From: Isoetes taiwanensis
Taxonomy: Eukaryota > Streptophyta > Lycopodiopsida > Isoetales > Isoetaceae
Assembly: GCA_021234155.1 (NCBI GenBank)
Contig: JAJEKV010000080.1
Location: 2,899,867-2,963,866 of the forward strand
DNA: 64,000 bases
Reading direction: 5' to 3'
Position numbers and translations under genes: made by a program. Each line of letters begins with the position of its first letter. The stretch's first letter is position 1. Under the pieces are notes generated by a model. The model saw nothing but the letters and a program-made list of their open reading frames with translations. It was not told the DNA's origin and searched no databases. Below, in pieces: positions 37,534 to 47,503 of this stretch.

Positions 37534-37896
37534 GTATAAATTTATACGAAATGGTTCTCGAGGCGGTATAAATTTATACCGTTCAAGAATTCCGATCGGT
37601 ATAAATTTATACCCGCCCGACAGAAATTCTGGAGCGGTATAAATTTATACCGCTTTCGAGCAGGCAAGGTATAAATTTATATAGTTTCTGTATTATAAAT
37701 TTATCCGTTCTTGCGAACACGATCGGTATAAATTTATACACATAAGTGTTACGGGCGGTATAAATTTATACCGCTTCGTCTTCGAACGGTATAAAATTAT
37801 ACCGCTCCAGAACCATTTCGGTATAAATTTATACCGACTGTGTTCTGCAACGGTATAAATTTATACCGCTCGTGCTCGAGCGGTATAAATTTATAT
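37534..37896. repeat. Main array of 12 phased GTATAAATTTATAC palindromes
   Basis: Core copies start at 37534, 37566, 37599, 37637, 37669, 37693 (degenerate), 37726, 37758, 37789, 37821, 37853 and 37883. Spacings are 32, 33, 38, 32, 24, 33, 32, 31, 32, 32 and 30 bp. Most are extended to CGGTATAAATTTATACCG. The DNA between copies is different each time, so this is not a simple tandem repeat: the site and the spacing are conserved but the spacer is not. Thirty-two bp is about three turns of B-DNA, so all sites face the same side. Each core also holds a TATA-box word on both strands and a bend-prone AAATTT. The array probably lies in the first intron or the 5' region of the methyltransferase gene. 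Confidence 0.95.
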
Positions 37897-38058
37897 CGTT
37901 CCAGAACCATTTCGGAATCTTGGTGTCTAGTGCTTAGAGAATGGTCCCGAACCTTAATATTTTAGTAATATTGTTGTGTTTTAAGCTTAAATGACACAAA
38001 TATAGTGTTAATTTAGTGTGGATTTTATGCCCTTTCAGCCTCTTTTTTTACGGTTTTT

Positions 38059-41000
38059 TTGTTTCAAAAAGTCGAAAAAGGTTCTGTTTCTTGTATAAAA
38101 ATGGTTTTTTTTTACGCTTTTTCCAGCCCTAAGATCAAGTTTGTACACAGAGGCCAATCATCAAAGGCTACACCACCAGAGCCACAGACTTATGAACTAA
38201 AGGAACAGATTTGGTACGTCCACAGGGGCGCAAGAGTGAGCAAACCCACTGAGGCGTACCTTTACTTGTGCCATCAATCAGGGAAGGGCAAGTACAAGTC
38301 TGATGATTATTACCCTGCTGGCGAAATTATAAGCCTTGTTACTACAGAGAACGATGATGAAATTTTGATGAAGTGCAATCATGACAAGGGGGAGGTCTAC
38401 TATGTTCTGAATAGTGGAATGCTTAGAATAAGCATGTGCAAGCCCAAAGACGTGTATGATTACATTGCGGACAATTACAAGAACGGCTTTGTAAGTTATT
38501 CTTAGTTGCTTTCCGTATAAATTTATACCGTCATTCTCTTAACTTAACCCTGCATTACAGGACATAGTAGAAATTTTGATGTCAATAGTGCTGTGTGAAG
38601 AAAAAGTGTTGGTCAAGGGTCTATGGTACCCCCGTACTATTGAAGAGGAAGATAAGGACGAGGAAGTAGTAGAAGAAGAGGAAGAGGAGGAACCAGTCGT
38701 CACAAAGGGAAAGGGTAGGAAGCATTCCATGGTAGTAGACACACAGCCTCCTACCAAGAAAAAGTCTAGAACCACAAAGTCCTTGACTATAGAGGAGTCA
38801 GCAGAAGCTCTTCAGAAGGCTCCTGGAGCAGATATCGTTGTGAAGCCCGCAGATAAGTCAAGTGCTATTCTTAAGCGGGTTAATGAAACCAAACTGCTCA
38901 AGCAGACCATTTCGTTGACACTAAGCACTATTAAGAGGCCACCAAAAAATGAAGATGGGGTCAGAGTGCTTCAGGTCCGAAAGTTGTACGCGGCACATGT
39001 GGCTATCCTTAAGCAAAGAATGAGAAGGAATCCTCATGCCCATGTGTCGCCACTAGTTGTGATGGTAGACAGAAGTATTATGTTCTTGGAGGCAGACATA
39101 GTTATAAAGCAAGAAAAGAACTTTCAAAAGAAGAAAGCCGTAATGAAGTCTGGAGGAGCGTGGAAGCACATATCTATGTGGGGGTGACAGACGAAGAGGC
39201 AAAAGTCATTGCCGTGAGTCACAATCTCGACAATGACTTCAGACTAAAGATGAGCCTAATAGACAAGATTCGCTTCATGCACCGAGAGTACGTGGATTTC
39301 AAACAAGTGCATGGAGACGACTTCAAAAAACAAAAGAACAAGCTTCAAGAGCTTCGAGAAGCCTGTGTGACAGAGTGCTGCCTCAGTTATGATTCGGATA
39401 AGAAACCCATTATGGCTGTCAAACAATACGATAACTACTTTCAGCTCGCTTTCAGAGATGGTCAAGTAAGTAAAAGCTTCAACTCAATCTTTTGTAGTAT
39501 GTTTAGCGTGGTTAGAAGTGTGTAATAGCCTGGTGACGGTATAAATTTATACCGCGACCGGGAATATAATACCGCGACCGGGCTCGGTATAAATTTATAC
39601 CGCGACCGGGAACGGTATAAATTTATACCGCGACCGGGCAAGGTATAAATTTATACCATGCTTAGTCGCCGTGCCCATCCTCTTACGCCATTCAACACTA
39701 AACTTCGTTTGACCATTTACAGGTGTGGGATCTTCAAGAGAGAATTTTTTGTATGTTCGAAGATGGTGAGCTTAAAGAACAAGCTAGCAACGCAGGAAAG
39801 AAACCAAAGAAAGGTGGTGAATCAAAACAAAAAAATATGAGCACTGTACCCTGGACGCAGTTACAGGGTCTCAAAAGCAAAAAAATATTTGTTCGCCTGT
39901 TGGAAAAAGTAGTTGCCAAAGAATTCACATTAGACGAGATGGCCAAGGAAGCTAAGACGTAAGCTTCACTTGCTATGCCATGTTTTTTTCTACATTTTTT
40001 GTCTTACAATATTTTTCCCTTTGCAGTCAGAAAGACATTGTCACTTGCCAGGCCGAGTTAATGAAGCAGCTAAACCTAGAGGACTGGGAAGAGTGCAAGC
40101 TTTTGTACCCAAGTTGCACCACAGATAGTATCATCAGAGAGCACGCTGTTAACTTCAGTGGCTGGGTAAGTTTTGCAAAAAATATGTTATGTGTTTGTGC
40201 CTTTGTCTCATATTATTCTTACAGAACAAGAAGAAGGGGCTACCAACTGGATTTTTAAACCTCGTTCGTAGGGCCAAGGAGGAGAGGCATAGGCTTAAGG
40301 CAATTGAACAGGGTAAAGAGGTCGCCACTTGCAGGTTTAACACTACTTATGAGAGATTTACTACATTTGGTCAGGATGTCCAGTACAGGGTTGTTCAGGG
40401 TGATTGTACAAGGCTGGGGACTCTTTTAGACAAGCAAAATTTTACATTATGCATTGCAGATATTCCTTATGGATTCAAAATAAAGGATAGCGCTTTTGAC
40501 GAGGAGGCTTTCACTCACGTGCAAGTCCGGTCTTTCTTGGATGGCCTAAAAGAAGTCACGACATCTGAAAACTGGAGGGTCATCATTTTTCATTCCGACC
40601 TGCAGACGATGTCGGTGCTTAAACCTATGGGAGCGGTCTGTAACGCCGGCTTCGAAAACTGCGTTTGGTAAGCTTTACATTTAACGCTATGTTTTTACGG
40701 TAACTTCACGGTACAAATTTATACCACATCTGTCTTAAGGTTTAAAGTTTAAAGGCTGGAACAACCGTGGTATAAATTTATACAGCAAGGCAATGTCTGT
40801 ATAAATTTATACGGCTTGCCGCCGTGGTATAAATTTATACAGCAAGGCAACCGTGGTATAAGTTTATACCGCCACACTACTGGGGTAACTTATTTTCCTT
40901 GTTTTCTTTCTACTAATTTTTAATTGCTGTATTGCTTGGCAGGCTTAAAACAAACGTCAAGGGTCATGGTGGTGGTCCGCGCTTAGTGAGTTGTTTCGAG

Positions 41001-41630
41001 AATTTTCATATAGGTTTTTACAGCGCGGACACCAAAAAAACCATGATTCATTTCAACACGCAGAATGAGAAGACTCCTCCCTGCAATGCATTTCAGTTTC
41101 CAGCTGTTCTGCAGAAATTAAGAGACCCACAGCGACAAGGCGCTGTGGTGTCCCATTATCAGAAGCCACAGCGGCTTATTAATAATTTGATACAGTGGTT
41201 TTCTCGCCCTGGAGACTGGATCTTAGATGCCTTCTCTGGATCAGGCACCACAGCAGTTTGCGCCCTTAAGCAGGGGTGCAATGTCGTCTCCATCGACATA
41301 GACCCAGATAAAGTAAGTTTCATCAGGACTAGGATAAGCTCTTGTGAATCCTTTCCTGATGAAAACGAGGAACTGGGAGCAAAGAATGGTGCCAGCGATG
41401 TTAAGGGCACTTACACAGAAATACAGCCTCCACTTACCGGAAGAAAAGATGAGGAGGTGGAGTTTGTCGACTTGGAGCCTGTGGTGCCCGAGCCCGAGAA
41501 ACCGCCTGTGCCGGTAGGTTTGGAATCAGAAGGAGGCGTCTCTGCTGTTGTAAGCTCGCAAGAGCCAGATCCTAAGGGGTACGAGAGTCCTGTGGACTGG
41601 GAAGAGCCACCTCCCCCACCTTTCGTATAA
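38059..41630 (+). CDS. ParB-like domain / DNA N6-adenine or N4-cytosine methyltransferase
   Basis: Six exons: (38059 or 38127)-38490, 38561-39465, 39723-39958, 40027-40165, 40225-40667, 40943-41630. All introns are GT-AG. Exons 3-6 total 1506 nt with phases that fit. Predicted product is about 948 residues. Exon 1 encodes an unrecognised domain (QIWYVHRGARVSKP...). Exon 2 starts with an acidic run and a basic nuclear-localisation-like PPTKKKSR, then a ParB-type fold: LYAAHVAILKQRM, NPHAHVSPLVV, and DGRQKYYVLGGRHSYKA (39061-39111), whose GGRH corresponds to the ParB/sulfiredoxin signature. FTLDEMAKEAKTQKDI (exons 3-4) could be a helix-turn-helix. Exon 5 has motif IV as DIPYGF (40459-40476). 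Exon 6 has motif X (HYQKPQRLINNLI) and motif I, DAFSGSGTT (41226-41252), then VVSIDID. The order IV-X-I is that of bacterial beta-class N-methyltransferases (PF01555 type). The tail is acidic and Pro-rich. One base is missing in exon 2 (about 39000-39060), which breaks the frame. Start uncertain. Target base unknown. Confidence 0.85.
38515..38528. repeat. Palindrome copy in intron 1
   Basis: A complete GTATAAATTTATAC in the 70-bp intron 38491-38560, which is otherwise too short to hold anything else. Confidence 0.95.
39539..39656. repeat. Palindrome cluster in intron 2 (4 copies)
   Basis: Cores start at 39539, 39587, 39615 and 39643, with a degenerate one near 39565. Here the spacer is also repeated (CGCGACCGGG), so this cluster has grown as a 28-bp tandem unit. 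It differs from the upstream array, where spacers are unrelated. Confidence 0.95.
40711..40869. repeat. Palindrome cluster in intron 5 (5 copies)
   Basis: Cores start at 40711 (GTACAAATTTATAC), 40770, 40799, 40827 and 40856 (GTATAAGTTTATAC), mostly 28-29 bp apart. Spacers alternate AGCAAGGCAA and GGCTTGCCGC. The two short introns 3 and 4 have none. Confidence 0.95.
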
Positions 41631-41638
41631 ATTTATAC
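41625..41638. repeat. Palindrome copy that supplies the stop codon
   Basis: The last codons read TTC GTA TAA, and the TAA is bases 4-6 of a full GTATAAATTTATAC. It is the last copy in the window. Confidence 0.95.
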
Positions 41639-42111
41639 AGACAGAGTTCTTAACTACTTCCATTGTAAACTATGTGCTAAGTATTATTATAATTTATTTT
41701 GATGAAGATTTTTAAACTGAAAGCTTTGTCTCTTTAACAATGCTTAATTGAAAGAACTCTTTCTTGCTCCATGATTTCACACTCTTTGTCTTTCCAATGT
41801 TTGACTTTTTTAGTACTTCTATTAAGCTTGCAAAAAGACAATCTATATTTCCTTCTGTTTTTAACAATAAATACTTACTGAGTTATCAAAATTAATGTCT
41901 CCCTCCTCAAAACAAGCATTTTTTTTCCCTCTTTTAAAAATGAAAAGGCTTCAAAAATGTTGCTTTTTTTGGGGTATCCCGAATGCTAATTGCTCAACAA
42001 TCTATTTTGCTCCCTATTTTGTGTGTTTTTTTTAAGTTTTCAATTTTTATAAAGGAATCTTTCAAACGCACTTCTTAAATAAGTGCGTTTCATTTTAAAC
42101 CTTGTTAGACC

Positions 42112-43200
42112 AATTTTGTAATTGGCATGCATATTTGTTCTTGGCATAATATACTATTTCAATGGTATGCTTGGTTTGGAATATTGGTTGCATGTTCTCT
42201 AATGTATATTATTGTGGTGCGGCAACATCGTTAGACTAGGTATTGCCTTGGCTTTACTGCCTTTGAATTTCCTTATGGGTAGTGGGACATCAAGTTAATT
42301 TGTAAGGCAATATAATTGCCTTAGTTTTGCCATGCCAATATATTAATGGTTTAACTCCATTCAAAATAAAAGACGAGCACCTTGAATATCGTGGGATTCC
42401 ATTATCGATTATAAGCTGCAGATGTGTTGCGCATCTAGAGGCCTTAGAGCAAATCTTGAACTCCCTGATCTGCTTCAGGCAGATCCATCTAACCACCAAG
42501 ATAGTGCGACGTGGCTTTGGCATGGGAACAAGAGGTCATGTTTTGTTAAAGACAGAAGGCCAAAAGGCTGAACATGGATGCCTCTCCATAATGGACGGTG
42601 AGCCCTCACCCTGATGCTGCCTCGAACGATACTCGAACCCTCCCTCTCTCTTCTTCATTCCCAGCTTACTTTCTTCTTTTGCATTAAATCCCTTAACTAT
42701 TAAGACAAGGACCTTTAATAAAAAGAAATGATATAGGGGGCTTTCTTAAGTACATGCTAGGAGGGCTCATACCACCACCTTGACATTTAATAACAAACAA
42801 TATAACCTCCAGGATCGAAACCAATAATACAAGAAGTTTATCTTGGCAGCCAAGGTCGTTGCGAACATTCATTTGGTTCTAGACCTATGAGGTTAGACCC
42901 CCCCAGTAACATCTAACATTTGATACTGCGATTCAACACAAATAAAACTCATAGCTTGATGTTAAATTTTCATTACCGGTAACTTAGTCAATCTGTGGAA
43001 TATAATTTATTGTAGAAGAACTACTTGTTGTAGCATATATGCAAAATGTGTACAAGGAAACCTCTAAAAGTTGTCATGAGCAAAGCAAGGAGCATCCTTA
43101 CATGTTTTCATAGCAGGCTGCAGATTTAGGGCACCAACAGGTCGGTTAACGGATTTCATAGCAGACTCTCCCCATTGGGGGGAGAAGGAAAACTTTTGGA
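42112..43200. other. Intergenic region
   Basis: No supported gene. A frame at 42327-42614 of ordinary composition has no recognisable motif. The 5' edge of the second LINE probably lies near 43.0-43.2 kb. Confidence 0.45.
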
Positions 43201-43214
43201 ACATCAAGCAAAGG

Positions 43215-43912
43215 AGAAACCCAGGATGATTTCGATTTGCTTCATAATCAGATGAAGAAGCTGATGCAGGAAATAACTGAGACAAAAAGCCTGGTGCTGG
43301 ATCTGGTGGAACAAAAGAAAACTCCAGGAGGCAAATCGTCAGTTGCAAGCACAAAACCAAACCCTAGAAATAGCAAGAGCATATGATGCCACAAAAATGA
43401 TTCGTCTCAAAGCTAAATTGGATCAGAATTCTAATGCTAAGCAACCCCAGGATTTTATTACTCAGATTGAATCTAAGGTTTCTGATCTTCTCCGACAAGA
43501 GTAGGACAGAGTTTTAAAGCTGGAAGATAGACAACAGAGAGCAGCTAATATCAAAATATCGGGCATTGAAGAAGTAGCAGGAGAAATTTTATCTGATACT
43601 GTCAATGATATTTTCAAGAATAAGATCTTTCTTCATGAACCTGGGATCCAATCCTGCTCCAGGGTTGGCAGGAAAATCGAGGGAAGACAGAGACTTGTTA
43701 TTGTTAAATTCCATAGTCTGGAATTGTGCAACCGTGCAATGCAACACAAAGGGAACCTCAAGGGACACAACATCTGGCTAAATGAGGATCTAACTCTCCA
43801 ACAGCAAAAAGATAGAAAAATGTTACTAAATGAAGTCAAGAAGCATAAGGCTGATGGAAAAAATGCATATATTCTTGGAAACAAAGTTATTATCAAAGAA
43901 AGCAGAGCATAG
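43215..43912 (+). pseudogene. LINE ORF1 (coiled-coil, nucleic-acid binding)
   Basis: A heptad-rich segment near 43225-43400 (LLHNQMKKLMQEITETKSLVL, then QLQAQNQTLE after a frameshift) is followed by ITQIESKVSDLL and, past a TAG at about 43502, by VLKLEDRQQRAANIKISG. The end reads RVGRKIEGRQRLVIVKF, then LKGHNIWLNEDLT. This order, coiled coil and then an RRM-like segment with NIKISGI, is that of L1/Tx1-type ORF1 proteins (the Transposase_22 group). At least one frameshift and one stop break it. It ends 1 codon before the ORF2 frame begins. Confidence 0.75.
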
Positions 43913-43913
43913 A

Positions 43914-46900
43914 AAGCCTGGACCCTCAGACTCTTGGTGTGGAACATCCATGGTGCAAGCGAATTCAAATTCTTGTCCAGTATGGATCTATTCAAGCAAC
44001 ACGATGTCTTGATCTTTCTTGAAACATGGGAATATGACATGAAACCACTAGTTGAGATCCGAGACTTCACAAAAATTGCTGCCCTGCACAATAAGAAAGG
44101 AGCATGTCATAGAGGTTGGGGAGGTTTGGCCTGCTATGTTCGCTCCTCCTACACATATGCAATGAAAATTGAACACACCTGCCCCTATAAACAATACTTG
44201 TGGCTGCGCATTAGCAGACAAAAGCCTCTTTATATTGCTTGCGTTTATTTTGCCCCATTAGATCTTGAACCTGCAAAAATGTATGATCAGCCAGATTTGG
44301 ACTCTCATGTCCCTTTCTTGCATCTTACCAGAGACATTCTTAACTACCAATCTAAGGGATCATTTTACGTGGCAGGAGATTTCAATGCAAGATTAGGAAC
44401 GAGGCATGCTCCTTTATTTCCTGATGATAGCAATGAAATCTGGTTGAAATTCAGAGCAACCTTGGAAGTGGACATCCAATGATCACATTAGCAATGCTAT
44501 GGGAAATCATGTATTGCAGCTATGTGGGGCATTAAAGTGGATTGTTTTCAATGGCATACAGACTTTTCCAGATTCACATAATTACATATGTTTTCAGCCA
44601 AATGGCAGCTCTGTTGTCGATCTCCTGTTAGGTAATCCCAATTGTACAATGCCCCGTGACTTTCATATACTTGAAAAGCAGCTAGTTTCGGACCATGAAC
44701 CTCTCAGTCTGGCTTTTAAAGCAGATAAGTCTCAAACTCCAAAACAGATTTTGAAGCCTCAATGCATCAAACTCAATTACAAAATTGCAGGCAAATATGC
44801 GGATACTTTAACCAGCAGGCTAGAGCAGATAAAGTGGCCAGCTGATGCATTTGATTATAACCAGGTTTTGGTTGGAAGCATATTGGCAGTAGCAATTGAA
44901 GTCTTTGGGAATACTAAGCATAGAGTAAACCGGCAGAACCAAAAATGGTTTGACAAGGAATGCATGCTTGCTAAGCAAGCATTAAGTATGGCTATTGACA
45001 ATAAGAAAGCCAGCAAAACTTATAAGGCGCTTTTGAGACACAAGAGAATAGAATGCGAGCGCATACATGAAGCAAAATTAACTAGCAGGATACTTGACGA
45101 ACCAAAGGCCTTTTGGAACATAACTAAAAGCCCTCTTCCATGTTTTGATTTTACAGCAGAAGAGATGATTTCCTGGCTCAAAGAGCTCTACATGATTCCT
45201 GCTCAGAAAACAATGTTCCAAAAGCTCCCCATAACTGAATCTATTTTTCTCCCTTGGATGTACAGGAAACACTGGCCCGCATGAAAAATGGCAAGTCTAT
45301 GATAATCTAGGTAAGGTGGCAAAATTATGTAAATGGGGAGGTGACTCACTCATATTTTCAACCTAGTGCTCATACATGGCAGCCTTCCTGATGCATGGTA
45401 TGTTAGCAGAGCTGTCCCAGTATATAAATGTAGCGACATACATGACTTACGCAATTACAGAACAATTCTAGTTGGAAATGTTATGGCTACAACTTTTGCT
45501 TCCTTGATTGAGCGAAAATTAGTGGATTGGGCTACAAATGCGGATGCTATAGCAGCATGCCAAGCTGGTTTCAGGGCTAGTTACTCAACTCTAGTCATTT
45601 AGTGACACTCAGAGTCTCATAGAAAATGCTAAGGGCCGAGGGAACCAATTATATCTTGCATTCATAGATCTTACGAAGGCATTGAGGCAAACTTCATGAC
45701 AGATTGGAGGCAATTGGGATCCCTCAAGCTCTCCAAGAGGCAGTTGCTTGCTTGTACCAAAAGGTATTGGTGGAATTCTCATTTCCCCTATGCTCTGATA
45801 CACAGATCCACAGTACTGTCGGGGTCAAATAGGGCTGCCCCTACTCGCCTGCTCTCTTTGGGTTGTTTATCGATGAAGTCGAAGCTTGGCTTAATGACAT
45901 AAGTGGAGTTGGTGCTGATTTATGTGACCATGTCATAAAGTTGCTACTCTCTGCAGACGATATCGTACTCATCTTCAAAACTCAATTAGGATTGCAATCA
46001 CACCTCCTCGATGATTTTTGCAAGCATAAAGGTATGTCTGTTAACCATTCCAAATCGAAAATCATGGTGATTGGTTCGCGCTCTCATGCTGATTTTTCAA
46101 TTGGAGGGGTTACTCTAGACGCGGTCAATCAGTATAAATACTTAGGGATTGAAATTTTCTCTAACTATAAATAGTCAGCTGCAGCATCAAAGAGAGCATT
46201 AGGAGGGCTAAGAGCTTTGTTTGGCATGCTCCAGGTATGTGAAAAAAATAACCTAGAAAGCTGGCACTTACATAAGTTGCTTTTTGGTGTTCTAGTTAAA
46301 CCTATCATGCTTTATGGATGCCCATCTTGGGCTTCTGGGCTGGCTGGATGGGTCAAGCTAGAGAAAATACAGAAGAGATTCCTCCTTGAAGAATTGGGAG
46401 CAAAAGCCCAAACACCGTACATTATGCTTTTAGCTGAAGCGGGACTAGTCCCTATTGAAATTGATGCTCTATGTCAGACACTGCATTACTTAGATAGAAC
46501 CTTGCATCTTGATTCTAAACGCCTTCCTGCCCAGGCGCTTAGGCACTCCCAATGAAAAATGAATGGATGGTATTCTGCAGTGATCAAATGGGCAAATACC
46601 TGGGATATACTGCGTCATAGTTGGCCTCATAAATGGGATGAGCTGCAAGCATTTGTATCAGCAAAAGCAGTTGCTAAGCTTTAGGGGGGACTGCGAGAAT
46701 AGTGTGAAGGCGACTTTCTAGAAGAGCGAAATTAATAGCCTTGATAACTGCTGTGAGCAGTCATATCTAGGAGCAGATCTAAGCTTGAATTTAAGAAAAA
46801 CCATCTCCAGAACACGACCCTCTTCCCATTACCTTGCTATAGAAAGTGGCAGATGGCAAGGATTAGCGCGAAATGATCGACTATGTCCTTGCTGCTTGGC

Positions 46901-47057
46901 AGAATCGCAAATTGAGGATGAGGCCCATGCTCTGCTTTTTTTTCCGTCATATGAGCATATTCGTGAAGCTTTCGATATTAGCGCTGATAATCTTCGAGAC
47001 TTGTTCGGCATGCATCCGACCAAGTTGGGACCTGAGGGTCCCCAAAAAATGGCATGA
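43914..47057 (+). pseudogene. LINE ORF2 (endonuclease + reverse transcriptase)
   Basis: Endonuclease: LLVWNIHGASEF at the start, VLIFLETWE, and VAGDFNARLG near 44370 (the catalytic GDFN), then SVVDLLLGN and VSDHEPLSL (catalytic Asp-His, near 44690) in the next frame. Reverse transcriptase: LRNYRTILV (45450), CQAGFRASYS (45560), LLSADDIVLIF (45945, ADD box; the usual Y/F is Ser here) and YKYLGIEI. C-terminus: GLARNDRLCPCCL with EDEAHALLFFPSY (46860-46950), a CCHC-like zf-RVT end. Frame breaks near 44483, 45285, 45603, 46175 and 46556 disable it. Confidence 0.85.
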
Positions 47058-47503
47058 TTAATTGATTGATTGGCTGACTGATTGATTGATTGTGCTTAAA
47101 GTCAACGATGGGAACTAAAATTTGTTTTCTTAATGCTCTCAATTTCAAACTTTGTAATTGACCAATTGCCAGAATGATATGTTATGTCCTTTATAATGTC
47201 AAAGCAACAAAGAAAGTTTGTTTCTGAGCTCTTGTTCATAATATATTGACTGTTTGGAGTCATATACACCTTCAACATTCAATTTTGTGTGGCTCGTATA
47301 CCAAAAGGAAAAAAGTGGGATTTATACCTCCACCTTCAAAAAATGATAATAAAATTGGGTCCCTAATAATTAAAAAAAAAAAAGAAAGAAAGAAAAAATC
47401 ATTGTGGAAACCTAACCCCAGAATGTGGCGAAACGGCTCTTGAATCCAATTGTGTGTAACAGCAGATTAATCGTGTGGACAAATTTTCTCAAATTTTATT
47501 TGT

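Larger units (their letters stand above)
33515..42111. mobile_element. Candidate 8.6-kb DNA transposon carrying a methyltransferase gene
   Basis: The left edge contains AAAATGAAACTCACTTATTT (33532-33551) and then TTTGAAAGATTCC (33578-33590). The right edge contains the reverse complements in mirrored order: a 19-of-20 match at 42077-42096 and 13 of 13 at 42054-42066. Just outside the outermost similarity AATTTT occurs on both sides (33509-33514 and 42112-42117), a possible 6-bp target duplication. Inside are a decayed DUF7869-type transposase on the minus strand and the ParB-methyltransferase gene on the plus strand, arranged back to back. Inverted ends, transposase and cargo together suggest one mobile unit. 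The outer bases match imperfectly and an AT-rich duplication can arise by chance, so the exact ends are tentative. Confidence 0.5.
43200..47092 (+). mobile_element. LINE with ORF1 and ORF2, decayed
   Basis: In order: a coiled-coil ORF1, an endonuclease, a reverse transcriptase and a zinc-type C-terminus, then a tail of TTGA/TGAT repeats at 47057-47092. The order and the simple-repeat tail in place of a poly(A) are typical of several LINE clades (I/Jockey/RTE-related types often end this way). Stops and frameshifts occur in both ORFs. It differs clearly from the L1-type copy at 27-29 kb. Confidence 0.85.

Noticed and set aside
37534-37896. CRISPR-like array (short palindromic repeats with unique spacers)
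   Set aside because: The look is similar, but the spacers are only 16-24 bp, the repeat is an AT palindrome of 14-18 bp, it continues in introns of a spliced gene, and no cas gene is present.
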